NCBI RefSeq assembly: GCF_040954835.1 | Contig: NC_090697.1 | Span: 37,260,788 to 37,324,787 of the forward strand | Origin: Lepisosteus oculatus | Taxonomy: Eukaryota > Chordata > Actinopteri > Semionotiformes > Lepisosteidae | DNA: 64,000 bases | Direction: 5' to 3' | Shown here: positions 22,926 to 36,400 of the stretch, in pieces | How positions within the stretch are numbered: the stretch's first letter is position 1 | Layout: every line of letters starts with the position of its first letter | Made by a program: the position numbers and the translations under genes | The notes under the pieces: generated by a model | Told to the model about the DNA's origin: nothing | What the model saw: only the letters and a program-made list of their open reading frames with translations | The model's database searches: none

Positions 22926-23882
22926 TTAATGAAGCAGTGTGATGAGGACAAAGTCGTCTCTTCCTTGCCACAACATCTCTCCTTCGAAGGCAACCAGTCC
23001 CTGTCTTCGAGCCCTCAGCAAGACCCCAACAACTTTGTTGGAAATAGTCACATATCTCTCAAATAGCTTCCCAAACTCTACCACGGTTCTACCATCCTCT
23101 CTGCTTTCTCCAATGCTTTTGATAATGGAGCAAAGTTCTTGCACCTCTTTTCCAATATGGGTGTGGGCATCCTTTCCTCTCTGCTCAGTCTTAGATCCTT
23201 CCTTAGGTCTCCCATAGCTCTCCTCTCCTTTCTGAATTTTTACCATCAATGTCCTGTTGGTACTGAAGGGATTGTGTTTCTGGTACTCTGAGTGATCATT
23301 CGACCACCTCTGCCAGCTCAACTTTAATCCTTCAACAGTGCTGACACATATCTCCTTCCCAAGGTTACCATGATCATTGGGATCATCTTTCTCCATCTCT
23401 TGTTTCTGGGATACCTTTAAGTTAAAAAAAAACTATGTATAGGCTCTTGTTTCATCACATGGATATTAGGATTCTGTGGGAACATAGAAAATGTATCAAA
23501 TATTTTAAAAAATATATACTGTAATGTATTATAAGTCCTTCTAAAATGGATTTATTTTCTCTTAGGTTTCATCATTCGCAATATATGGCTTATTGTTCTT
23601 AAGTATTATATCTTAAACATATTTATATTTAAGCATATATTTACTTATTTCATGCTTGTAAGGTTTGTCCGATTATGCACTAATAATTACAAAGGAAAAG
23701 TTAATATTTAATATACATGGTTACGTATATATATAAAAAACGAAATTCGTCAATATATTGCATCCGAAATTTAGTCTATTTACATTTACCTAAACTTTTA
23801 AAATATAGGATAAATTAATCTTTTAATGATTAAATGAATGTACCTAATAATTCTACCATAACATATGGTTATTTACCTGCAT
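22926..23882 (-). CDS. ABRA/STARS-like actin-binding protein with Costars domain
   Basis: The main coding exon is 22926-23405 (minus; stop 22926-22928). A six-base first coding exon at 23877-23882 (Met-Gln) joins through GCAG|GTAAAT and a pyrimidine-rich CCCAG acceptor. This gives 161 residues; starting at the second Met (23394-23396) gives 156. Residues are numbered from that Met. LSWQRWSNDH (26-35) with QKHNPFS (39-45) is the ABRA actin-binding segment, YGRPKEGSKT (61-70) is a conserved linker, and 80-156 is the Costars winged-helix domain (DGRTVVEFGKLFERYV, ISNKVVGVLLRAR, FEGEMLWQGRDD). Mammalian ABRA is about 380 residues, activates SRF through Rho/MRTF in striated muscle, and sits beside OXR1. 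This is a short paralogue beside NCOA7/HINT3. ABRACL (about 81 residues) lacks the linker, so it is excluded. Confidence 0.88.
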
Positions 23883-24452
23883 CGGAGTCGCTTCTCCGTT
23901 CAACGTTTGTACGTTTCAAAGCGGATTTAAAGCCAGGGATACTTTCTGACCTTTGACCACAAAGCTGATGGGTGGAACATCCAATCACATCTTCAACCAC
24001 TGTTAGCAGCGTGATCGCAATCCAATCAATTTCCACGTGGACACGAACACATAATAGTGTTTCTTTAAAATAAAGCTGTAGAAATCTGTAATTGTTTATG
24101 ATGCAACAGTGTATTAAAACTAATTAAGTATCGAAATCATTCTATGTATGTCAGATACATTTAATGATGCTTCTCCTTTAAACAGCCTATCATTTCTATT
24201 TGATAAAATGTAAATCCTATGATTTTAAGCCGTGCTTTGCGTCAACTGATACACATATATATGTATGTATTCGGAGATTTAGTTGTATGATTTTTATACA
24301 GGAAATGACAAATACATTGCGTTTTTTTCACACTGTTATGTCTATGTAGTGTAAAATTTAATCGCTTACGAAGGGTGCATTATTCGGGATAGGAACTAAC
24401 TTTGAAGTGGAGTCTATTTCCTGCGGAATATAATTTGAGAGGGAATACAAAA
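23883..24452. promoter_or_regulatory. Divergent promoter region between the ABRA-like gene (-) and TRMT11 (+)
   Basis: 570 bp separates the two start codons. It contains CCAATCA at 23981-23987 and again at 24022-24028, and a palindromic E-box CACGTG at 24034-24039. No strong TATA box is seen next to TRMT11, as expected for a housekeeping gene. Shared use of the region is inferred from the head-to-head arrangement. Confidence 0.55.
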
Positions 24453-27400
24453 ATGGCGCTCCACTGTAGCCGAACGTGTAGGAAATATTTATTACATTTA
24501 GCACAAGAAAATGTTGAATTCAGATTACCGGTATGTAAAAAGAAATTACGTTTTTAAAGCACTTTTAAAAAGTTTTCTGAAAAGTATTACTATTTTTCCT
24601 GGCTCTACAGTTTTTTTTTATTACATAGCTAAAGATGGCTAAATCAATAGATACTGGTATAAAGGGTATAATCTTAAATAATCTTAAATTATGAACCTGT
24701 AGGAGCCAGTTATCGAGGCTAACTGTTTAAACCGCAATTTCATTGGAAGCAGTGTACTAAGTAATCTACTTTAAATCTCTCTAGACATAGGTCTAAGTAG
24801 TTGTAATTACAGTAGAACGGCTTTATTATTTCACAATTTTGTAAATAAATTACGTAGTGTATCTTGTGACTCTTGAGTTTTATTCTGAAACTGTCTGACA
24901 GCCTCATTATAGTTTTGTAAATATTAGGATTTATGATGAATGCAAATAATTTCCAAACTATAAGTTTCCGTTTTTCAGGAAATCAAGGCATTACTTTCAC
25001 TCAGTGGTGTGCAGTTTACTCCGGACGAACATTTTGATGAAAAGGTATGTTGCTTATTTTTCCTGTAATACCTGAGCTCTAATAAATGTGATGAACTTGG
25101 TCATCATATATTACTGACTAAAATGAGGAAAATCTGTGTTCTGGGACATCAGATTCTTTGTTTGGTTATCACTGGATGAACCATACAGAGCTGAGAAAAC
25201 AACATACCGATGTGTGAGACTGAGTGTAAAGCATTGCTGTTCTATGATTGTATGATTCATAGAAAGAAAACCGCATGCTGCCTTTTTTATTATTTGCTGT
25301 AAAATTGCTGCATTGCTTGGCTTTTCTTTCAAATGCCTTCATTCTTTGTCTGCTCTTTATTTGGAATGCTTTCTGGTTATGGTAAAGTGAATTGTGGTAA
25401 TATACCAAAGAATATAAAAACAATCAAGTGAAAAGGTATCACGGACATTGTTGTTCACCAGTCCTGAACATTAGTAATATAGGATTGGATACTAGTTCAC
25501 ACTTCATGATAGTAATAAGTATGATTTCTAACATCCCTGTTCCTAGCATCTAGATGTTTGCTCCTTGTTTATTTTAATAAATATAAAAAACCTCCACTAC
25601 TACCTGCCTGGAATTCTTGCAGTTTTCCTCATGTGTGACATTATTGAATTAAATGGATTTTTAAAAATATGTTTTAACATGATTCAAAATAGTAGGGCTA
25701 CTTTTTGGTGATTCTTTGTAATCAAGCCGAAGTAACCAGCAATACTGCTTAAATGTTAGGACAAACATCTTCATCTGATATGTTTTTTAATGTGGGAGAA
25801 GGGGATTCTCTGCATTCATATTGTGAATAAACTGTAGGTTAATTTAACAAACTGCAGTAAATCATTAACCTACAGTGGTTTATGAATATAACGAAAATTC
25901 TTAATGATCATATCTTTCATATCTTTTTGTTTGCATTTATATATATTAGCCACATATGAACTTATTTGTGGAGATGAAGCAAAGTGGCCTATCAGATTAA
26001 CCTACTGCAGTTTTCTGTCTTTAATTTCCACTGAGGCACAGAGCAGAAAATGTCCACTCTGTCATGCAAACAGAATGTTATCAAAACCTAAATGATTTGT
26101 TTCAGTCTCCATTCTGGGTTCTCAGCAATGTTTCGGAGGAAGATGTGCGAAATGTTATGAAACGAACTGTGTGTGCAAAGTAAGTAGTTCATAACCCGTA
26201 ATACGAAGCATAAAAACACGAGACCTTGCAAATAAGAGGAAGACAAGTAGCCCATCTAGCTTGTTTGGTTTAGTATTTATACCTGTATTTAGTAATACAG
26301 GTATATTTACGTAGGATGAAGCCACATGTTGCTAACAAATCATTCTTTCTCTTAGTTATCTGTGACAGTTTATTTCACTCTTGCTTGAATTAATATTTAT
26401 TAACTTTTATTTTAAAAGTTTATTAAAAACATGTAAAGAACACGAATATCCTACTAATGCTGTGCATGCTACCTGTATTTGCTCCCTTGGAGCAATTTGG
26501 AGGAATTTATCACTTGAAACTGCAGTTAACACAGATATCGGTGCTGTTTATTTTTCTTGACATGCAGGTCAGTGTTTGAACTATGGGGCCATGGAAGAAC
26601 ACACCAGGAATTACAGTTGTCTCTAAAGAATTATCCGACAGAAAATATGGTATGCAGAACAGTCATTTTTGCAGGTATTATCTAAACAGTATGAAATAAT
26701 GTACTGAACATAACTGTATTTTTTAGGTACCCTATCTCAAGTCAGACTCAACGTATAAAATTAATGTTTACACATTCAACAAAACGGTGCTTCATCAAGA
26801 GAGAATCCAGAAGATAGATGTAAGTTTGTAAAATATTATGATAAAGCTTAAGTATGCATGTTTACTTGGCTGTGGAAAAATGTGGTTGTGGAAAATACAG
26901 TTTTATCTTCTTTATTTTTTTCACCACTGAATTAAATTAAAATATGCATTAGCTAATAAAATTAATGTTTTACAACTGTACATTTAAGTCTTAGTGGGTA
27001 CCCTGGCATCTGCAGCTAGGTATATTAATGGAATGTCAACCAGTTATATTAGTAATACAAAGATGACTACACTAATAAAGGTCCTTTCAATCAGATAATT
27101 ACTTTAAATTACAAACTATTCAACATGCAGCCCTATCAATACACCCCATTGCAATACATTAATGCAGCAATCACATCAATTGCTATATTGATACTCACAA
27201 TTATTACATAAGAAGCATGTCTTTCCAAACTCTTCCAGTGGGGCAGATTGGAAGGGCTGCAAGAGTAGCCTTACTTTACAACATTATATTTATATGCTAC
27301 AATTTAGGATTTTGTTTTAAAAATATTAAATCATCTTTAATTGATTTAATTTTGCTTCTTAAGACCCTAGAGTTCCTGCCATTTTCTGGGAAAGTAAACT

Positions 27401-30400
27401 TGAAGAACCCTGATCATGTGTTCTGTCTGCTAGAAAACTATGGCTCTGATCCCAATAGAATTCCAGAAGATCCCTTTTACGTTTACTTTGGGAGATGGGT
27501 ATGTAATCAATCTGTGTGCAGTGCCATTATTTAAACGTATTAAGTTAATGAAGTGCAAGATAAAGCTTTTTTTAAGGTATTTGCTATTCTTATTACTTTG
27601 ATTATAAATATTAATTTTGTATTGACAAGTTTTTTTCATTTTACTGGAAAATATTACAATTGAATCAAATTAATTTTGTCTTTAATTTTCTGACAATAAC
27701 TTTCTTGAAAATGTACAGTAGACCAGAAATTTGCCTTCTCACACATTTACAGTATAGGCAAACACTAGCTATAGTGACCTTTTAACATGTTTTGAGAAAA
27801 GCCTTCAAAAGCTATTTCAAAATTGCTATTGAACTGTTTTCACAATAAGGGTTAGCAGGAAACTGAATTATACTGACCTTCTAACTGAAGTGGCAGTTTA
27901 CTTGACTTTAATGTACTCTGACTGTAGTGGTTTCACCAAGATGAATTAAATACAACTAGGGTTTTCTAAGCAGTCCTTATTACTTGGTCTGCTGTTGTCA
28001 CATTAACAAACTTACTGCATTGCAGACTATGATCTATAAGAGTGATGACAGGAAAATGTTCCAGAGGTTCAGTGCTGTAATTGAATAATGAATAAAGTGT
28101 TACTGCATCTTGAGAAGAGTGCGACAGCAGGGTTGGGGAGGGTGGTCCTGAGGGAAAACAGAAGTATTTATTTGCATTCTGTTACATTTTTTAAATGCAG
28201 AAAAGTCATTTCCTACTCTCTAGTGCGATAAATAACTATTTCAGCTACCTCAAATAACATTGTCAGGATGTAAGACTACTAGTTTGAAAGCTTATATGAT
28301 AGTTCAACACCATTATTATATTCTTTTGGGAGAACCCTGCCTCAGCTTTGAATGGTCAACAGCTGGCTGTCACTGTTAATAATAGTTCTTGTTATTATTT
28401 CAGATGTTGCTTTGTTATTATTTCCGATGGATAAATGAGGCAGTTCTGAGTAATTGAAACATTTCATAAAATAAAACTCTTAAAAATAAAGGAATGCAAT
28501 AAAAGCTTTTTTCACATGATTTGTCTTTGATTATAAGCTTCATTTTAATCAAATTGATCTAAGAGCAGTATATTCCAGTTTTTAATTTTATTGTTTTGCC
28601 ATGTCCTTATTTAAAAAATAAGGAAATGGCTTTTTAACTGCAACTCTGTGTCATGTTTAATTATGCTTTAAAATTGAATTATACTTTAAAATATCAGTAT
28701 TCAGTAGCAGTAAAAAGACTGTCATGTAGTTTGTACCTTCTGCTGTACTTTATTTAATTCCACTTTGAAAAATAGAAAGGAGAAAGGCAACGCCTGAAAA
28801 AGCCTCAACAGCCAAACCGTTGTGTTCCTCTTTTCTATTTGTCAGTGTGGAATTAAACCTTTACTTGTTCCTTTGCAGGCAACGCATGCTGACACAGCTA
28901 CTCAAACATACTGTGTTTCATTTGATGGGAAATAAAGCAAAGACTGAATTATAGATGAGAATTTGTGGTCTTTTCTTTTATTTTATGGTATTGTAATAAT
29001 AGCTTACTTTTTTTCTACATGCGTATGAGAGAATAAGTGAAGTCATATTTATTAAGAATTTAGAACACCTTGTTGTTGATCTTTATGGCTCTTGTCACCC
29101 TTATTTAGATTGCAGATGGTCAGAGAGATTTGATAAGGTCTTTCAGTGTGAAGAAACGCCATTTCATTGGTAACACAAGCATGGATGCTGGGTTGTCCTT
29201 TATAATGGCTAACCATGGCAAAGTAAAGGCCAACGACTTGGTCTTTGATCCATTTGTTGGAACAGGTACTATTCTTAAGTCAACTTTTTAATTTGAAAAA
29301 GTATGTGCCTTAGACTTAGTGTGGTGCAAAATGTTTTATTTTAAAGTGACAGCATTCAAAAGAATCACCTTTTTGAATCATTTGTTCTCCTTTAAGAGCC
29401 CTTTGAGTTAGAAATTTGCCCTTTCTTGTGATTGATCATAATAAACTCTGTATATTCCAAAAAACCTTTTCTTCATATGGTCTGTGTTTGCTGTGTTCAA
29501 TATGTTTAGAGAGCAGAAATATTGTTTTCTTTCCAACTCCTCTTTGACCTTTCAGTCATGAACGTGTCTTTTATCAGGAGTTATAATATGAAATTAAACA
29601 CAAATGAGTATAGAATATGCTGTCCAGATGTACTAATTTATAGGCTGAATCAGTGTTAAAAAATCCTTTTGAACAACCAGAATGCATGTGTGCATCTTTG
29701 TGTTGTGTGCCAATAACATGACAATAGCATCAGTCAGGCCTAATGGTGCCTTTATCCTTCACTCTACTGATTTTGCTTCTTTTCCAGGTAGCCTTCTTGT
29801 TGCATGTGCACATTTTGGATCATATGTATGCGGTACAGACATTGATTACAACACAATACATGGAATAGGTATGATATGAAATTCAAAGATTATTGGTTAT
29901 TCTTTATAATATACTGTAATTTATTTTCCTTATAACATTATAAGGTTTTTGAGAAAACAAATCAGACATTGGATGCAAAGATTCTTACCGCCATTAATTT
30001 AACAAAAGGTCATCTCAAGTAAAGTCATTTTCTTATTTATGAGATTTTTATTAAGTTAAGTACAGTTAGGAGGGTACTATGAAGTGTCTGAGGAAAAAAA
30101 AGACTATGGCCTGATTTGAACCTGTTTTTAAAACCTGGCATGGTATTATTTCATTCACTCTAGGAGTTGGAGCACAGCTGTGTTTTATCAGACAAGGCTA
30201 TGTTTACTATTTTGCAATGTATATTTGGTTTGAGTAAATGTGGAACAAAAGCTAAATTGTTGGAATATTCATGCTAGGTTTTTTCAAGATGATTAATGTC
30301 TTTAACTTTTTTGTAATTCATTTGCAGGGAAAGCAAGCAGGAAGAATCAAAAGTGGAGGGGACCCGATGAAAACATCAGAGCTAACCTAAGACAATATGG

Positions 30401-33400
30401 TGCAGAGAAATCTTACGTTGACGTTCTTGTGTCGGATGCATCCAAAAATGTGTGGAGAACTGGAAGTCTGTTCGACGCCATCATCACAGATCGTATGTTT
30501 ATTATCTCACATCACGAGCCAGTCTCATCCACTTTTCACTTTTAAGCTTTAGTTTTGCTTCACTCATGGAGCTACTTGGTAGTCTTATACAGTACATTAG
30601 ATTTCTCTGCACAGCTCCAGGTCTTTTTAGCTGAAAGGGTAAAAGCTTCGCATCTGGATATTCTTCATTTTTTAACACTTACTATCCTTACCAATATTTT
30701 TTAGTATTCTCTTTGATATTTGCTTTCACAGATGCCCCTAAGCATGGTCTCTGAGAGCAATACCTAATAATTCTCCTCAGTCAGAATGTCTATGACCGCA
30801 GTATTGCTGTAATATATGTTCAATTCTTTTCTAAGAAGAAATGTTGAAATTGCCTCTGATTCTACTGCAACACATGCAATTCAGTTTTTTTTATTGCCGA
30901 GTGATATACTGTACTTTAAAATATAAAGTACAGTCAATTATGTTTTCTATTTAAAAAACAGAGAAGAGATGACTAATTTTGAATTGCAAATGGGACAGTC
31001 ATAAATTCAGTCATATATCCAAAGTCAGTAAATATAGAGACAGTACAGCATCATTAAAAACCTGAACGTGAACTAGTACAGTTCAACTTTCTTTGCATAT
31101 CAAACCAGAGCATGCTTTACTTACTCAGAGCTGTAATTCTCTCACTGAGTCAAAGTATTTCTGGAATTAGTTTGGATCAGTTTTGAATCACAAGCGTAAC
31201 TACATGAATATAGTGTTTGACCATACATTACAATGAGCTTCCTAACACATCTCGTCACACATTACTGCTTGACTGTCACTTAACTACCTCCACATCAGCA
31301 CTGTTTTGTTGTCCTCTTTTGTTGTCATGTTTTCTGCTTGCAATTGATTTACATTTATACACTGCTCAATTGACTGTACTTATGGCACTAATCCTGTAAA
31401 ATAGGGGAAAAACAACCTCTATTTTCATTTGCAGATCTAGAAAGAATGAAAACTTTTTTTGCTTTCTCCATCTCAGCCCCATATGGTATAAGAGAATCTA
31501 CAAGGAAAACAGGTTCCCAGAAAGAAATGATAAAACCACCAGAAGATTTGTAAGTTCTTCCTAAAACTACCATTCTGACATATTTTTGTACTGAAATTTC
31601 CCCCTATACTTTGTTCAGGGATTTTAGCAGGACTATTACTATAATCCGTCTATAATTTATCAAGGAAATAAAACTGTTCCATAGGGAAAAAGGGCAGATT
31701 CTAAATAATAGAATTTAGAGGTTCATATTTGATTTGTATAACATTATTTTTTATCAATAAATGTAATGTATACACATTGGTTCAAAATAGTTATTTAATA
31801 TTGTTCATATGAGTGTTGTAGATTTGTATTAATCTTCTTTAATATTAATGTTTAACCAGAATAATAATATAACTATATTACATTTTCAGTAATGGAGAAA
31901 GTCATGTCCCTGTGTCCATGGCCTACCACCTCAGCGATATCTTCACAGACCTGTTGAACTTTGCTGCTAAACACCTTGTGATCAACGGAAGATTAGTCTA
32001 CTGGTTGCCAGTGTATAGGCCAGAGTAAGTTTGTTAAATTTTGATTGAATTAAACACTTCTTAACTTGTTGTAGATTAACAGGCTTTTTATTCAAATTGT
32101 TGTTTGTTTTTAGCCTTATAGACATCTTGGAATTTCGTAGCAAGCAGAAACTTTTTTCGGGCTCTAAAACTGAATTGTGAATTAACTTAAATTGGCACAA
32201 TATTATGCCCAGAGTAATACCTGTGCTATCTAGTCAGCAATTTGTTTCGACGCGTATTCAAACCCAGCTCCTCCCTCTAGGTATGCAGAAAAGTAGGCGG
32301 TCCTCAGACTCATTTTTACACTTCCATTTTTAGCTGCTGCCGATATGAAAAACATGGTGTTGCCACTGTTGCACAAAAGCACAACATCTGATCAGCTAAA
32401 CTTCACAGAATACTAATACTATAATACTGATCTTTTTATGATTTCTGATTACATTTTTATGATTTACATATCTGAACTATAATCTAAAGTCCACAAAATT
32501 GCATTACAGACTAAATGAAGGGCTTTGGTTGGAATTAGCCATGTAGCCTTTATGCCATTTCTGCTATTAGAAATTTTCAAAAATGTGCTCTCTACATATA
32601 TATAGACTAGTAGCTAGTTGTACAGTACCGCAACATCTAAAGTGACAACAGGTTAATCTGTGTGTCTGTTTAAATGAATAATTAAACATTATCAGTAAGC
32701 TATGCATATTTGTGAGTCACTGGTATAATATTGCATATCATTTCCAGATACAATATAATTTGTATGTTGCTATAATAAAAAATAACAGTATACTAAATGT
32801 CTACTAATTCCCTTTATGAAAATGTTCTCTCTGCCAGTTTTCAAGCTGTGTGAAATGAGATCTTGCACAGCAAAATTGCTTTTTATATCTCAAGCAAAAC
32901 AGATTTATCGCCCTTTATTTTACAGCAGGTGTGCTAATCATACATTACTTTTTTTGTTGCATTTGTATTTTAAGGTTATTAATGATATTACTAATTATCA
33001 GGAAAGTTGCTAAAGTGTAATTTTCAGTATTTTTGTATTAATTGAATTTGTTTAACACTCAGTCTAGCGCCATTTAAGAAGTTCTAGTGAAGTACATAAT
33101 TTAACATACTACAGTATAGAAGCTGCAGAAATGCTGGTTTGGTAATATATGCTGTGAACATAGGAACTGGTTTTAATGTGTGTAACTCATTAAAATGTTT
33201 GGTATATCAATACATATTAAGACCTGCATGGTTTCAGTGACATGCAAGGTTGCATCATAATTTTATATAAATATATCAGTTTGCACATAAATTTGAAATC
33301 TTTTGACTTCAGAATTGTTTTGAAAAATGCTAGTTTGAGTTGAGTATTGTTTTGGGAACTGCATTGATTTGTTTAAATCATTTAGACTTTCTACAAATAT

Positions 33401-36400
33401 GTTGGAGAAACTATAGAATTTCTTTAATTTTATTTTTGCTGCAGATGTTTGATGAAGCTCACTGAAACTAATTTCACCCCTTAGTATTTCTTTTGTGGTT
33501 TTGAAAGCTGGGTGGCCCACGGGTATTCTTCAATAGTGTTTTAGATTGTGTAGATATACAATACAGTGGATGCAGCAAAATCACCTTTTACAGCTTTTTG
33601 ATTTTTTAGACAAGAAATCTTGGACTTGCAGTAAATATTTGTGTTCTGTTTTTTTAGACAATTATATAGCAAAACCAGCTTTGTGATCTTTGTACTCTTT
33701 TTTGCAGATTTCAGCACATTGCTGGGCACAGAGAATCTTGATTTATTACCGGTTTTGTTTAAATCTTAAAAAGCTATCTTCCACAGACAGCCCCTCTGGT
33801 AATAAGGAACGTTAGGATTCTGTGATTTTTAATCTAGCTTGGGAGCTACTCTTTCTTTGTGGCTCTTGGCTCTTTTATTGAGTTTGTTTGTTCTCCCCAT
33901 ATGTGATTTGGTGAAGATGGGAGATAGGAGACATGCTAGCTGGATAATCTCTAAATTTTCCTTTTGTGCTTTTGTGTGTGTCTGGGTAGTCGCACCTTGT
34001 GTCCTGTGCTTCCAGGATAGGCTTCAAGTTGCTCTGATTTTTTCCAGGAATAAGCAGCTTTCTGATAATGTATGTGTATCTTTACATGAATGATGCTTTG
34101 ATCAATTGGAACATCCCAAGTATGTCTTTGTGATGGCTTAAAGTGAAATTGCTTCCCACAGCAGCAGCACTTGTGTCAGACAAGGCAAATAAAACAGGAG
34201 TGTTTGAAATGGACTGAATTTACATTTTATATAATATTTCACAGGTATTTCACGATGTTTCATGTATGAAGCCTTCTTCAGGAATGTAAAAAGGAGAGAG
34301 GGTGGTAAGAATTAAATGAATAAAAATGTATGGCTTTGATAGATCACTGATCTTTGAGTACTAGATGCAGTACTTCTTATAAGCATTTCCTAGCTCTTTC
34401 CACAAATATTCACCAGGGCTCATATCTGGAACAACCTGGAACATTTTAAATATCTATTATGCTATATTATGTAGTTAAAAGGGCCCATCGCAAATTGTGA
34501 TTTGCTGTTTTTGCTGGTTCGGGATAGTTGAGCTTTGTATTTAACAATGTTATCAAATAGCTCACAAGATGGGGGGTTTCAAGCTGGCAGCCATTCCTCA
34601 CAGCCGCTGCTTCTCTCACTCACATGCAAAGGGAAGATTAGGGGGCGTGGCTGCAAAAAGCTTCAGCCCTGTCAATTATACAATGTTGAATTTATTTTGG
34701 GATAATAAGATTTTTATTTATCATTTTTAGGCATTCTATTACTGTTTAACTGTATATTCTAGTCCTAACCCAAATTGAATTGTTCAAGACCAGCATGATG
34801 TAGAGGCCTTATTCTGAATATCTGATTTGAAATGGTTGGGCAGTATGCTTCGACTCGGATTCTGTAGGATGAAACATCATTTAATTGGGGTCTCCAATAT
34901 ATTACCTCCTAAAACCCGAGAATGTTTAAAATTAAATATTTCAATTAAGAAATGAAGAGCTCAGGTGGAGGAAAAATCTTGAGGACTAAATTTGATCTAC
35001 TGTAATACACCTCTGTGGGTTGATTCATTAATGGTTGATTCATACAACCGTATGACTCAAAACAGTAAGACATACTATTACAAAAGCACTCACCTTAGAG
35101 CTAAATTTAGTTTAGAATTTTAGGAAATTCCTGGCTTTTTAGTTTAAGACATACTTTATTTACTACCCTATAACAATAAGGATTTTAATTTTTTTAACTT
35201 AATTCTTTAATTTGTGGAAATAATAGTGATCACTTACACCTTCCACTAAGAAAATTGCAATTTTGATGAGAAAGCAATTTGCAAGTGCTCAACAATAATT
35301 AAATATTACTTTTTACAGTCAAACTCAGTCAGACCTTGCAAATGCATTAATAAATTAAACTGAAAAGTGTTCATAAATTAAATTGTATTATTATGATTTC
35401 AGAATTGCTATCCTGATTACATGGGGACACAAGAGAAAAAAGTACCTAATTTAACCTGTATGCCTCACCATGACTTTCTTTAATCTGATACAAAACTAGA
35501 AAAAAATATTAAAGCACTACATTTTCATAGAAGAGGGTAATACAATTTAACTAAACATATTTCATTTTAAATTATATCGGGTTCAAGTATATTTTTCAGT
35601 GGGATTGCGTGTGTTTCTGATGAAATAAAGGAGGTCTGCTGTACTGAACTCGGGAGATAAAATCTCTTAATGAAAGAAAATGTCAAAGACTGAAAGAGCT
35701 TATTTGAAACTTGACTTTAAAGTGATGGTGGATCTGAATTCCTTTAATGTTTTTTGTGTCATCCTATAGCTTCGTGGGAATCTAGATTAGAGCAAACTGC
35801 AGCCTGCCTGCCTGTCTGGAATGAGTCATTATCATAAAATTCTTTAGCGGTGGGTATTTTTATAGCTACCGAGGAAGTACTTGAAACTATTCCTGTACGG
35901 ATAGGAGGCTCTGAGGTTATAAGGTATTTTACGTGGTAACTCTGTAGCCGTCTGCCACTAATTAAGTCTGTCTGATGTCCAATAAGACACAATGACTACC
36001 TGCAGTGCTCAAAGCACTGTGTTTTACCTTTTATGTATTTTAATCTATTTTAATTCATTCTATCGACCCTAACTGACTGAATTAGATTTTTGCTTAAGGA
36101 GAGATAGTATCTTGGTTTTCTTGCATCAAAGATTTCTAAGTATTTTTATGTGCACAGAGCTGCTTTTTCTGTGCTCATAGTGTTTAGTGCAAACAGATTG
36201 TAATTAAAAAGAGGACCTTGTTATGCATTGGCTGATTAATTCTCTCAAGTTGCAATAAACAAACATCTGAGGGCTATTAAAAAGATTGTATACATTTGCC
36301 ATCAATACCAGTAACTAGAAGAACCTAATTTACACTTTTGCAGAGCTGTGTGAGTTACTTACTCAAAATATTAATGGCATCATTCATTGAATGCTTAATT

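Noticed and set aside
28793-28817. Hammerhead ribozyme-like CTGANGA...GAAA pattern in the hairpin repeat
   Set aside because: The flanking arms pair directly with each other, leaving no stem I hairpin or NUH cleavage strand, and this copy has mutated core bases (CTGAAAA, CCAAAC). It cannot be a functional hammerhead as it stands.
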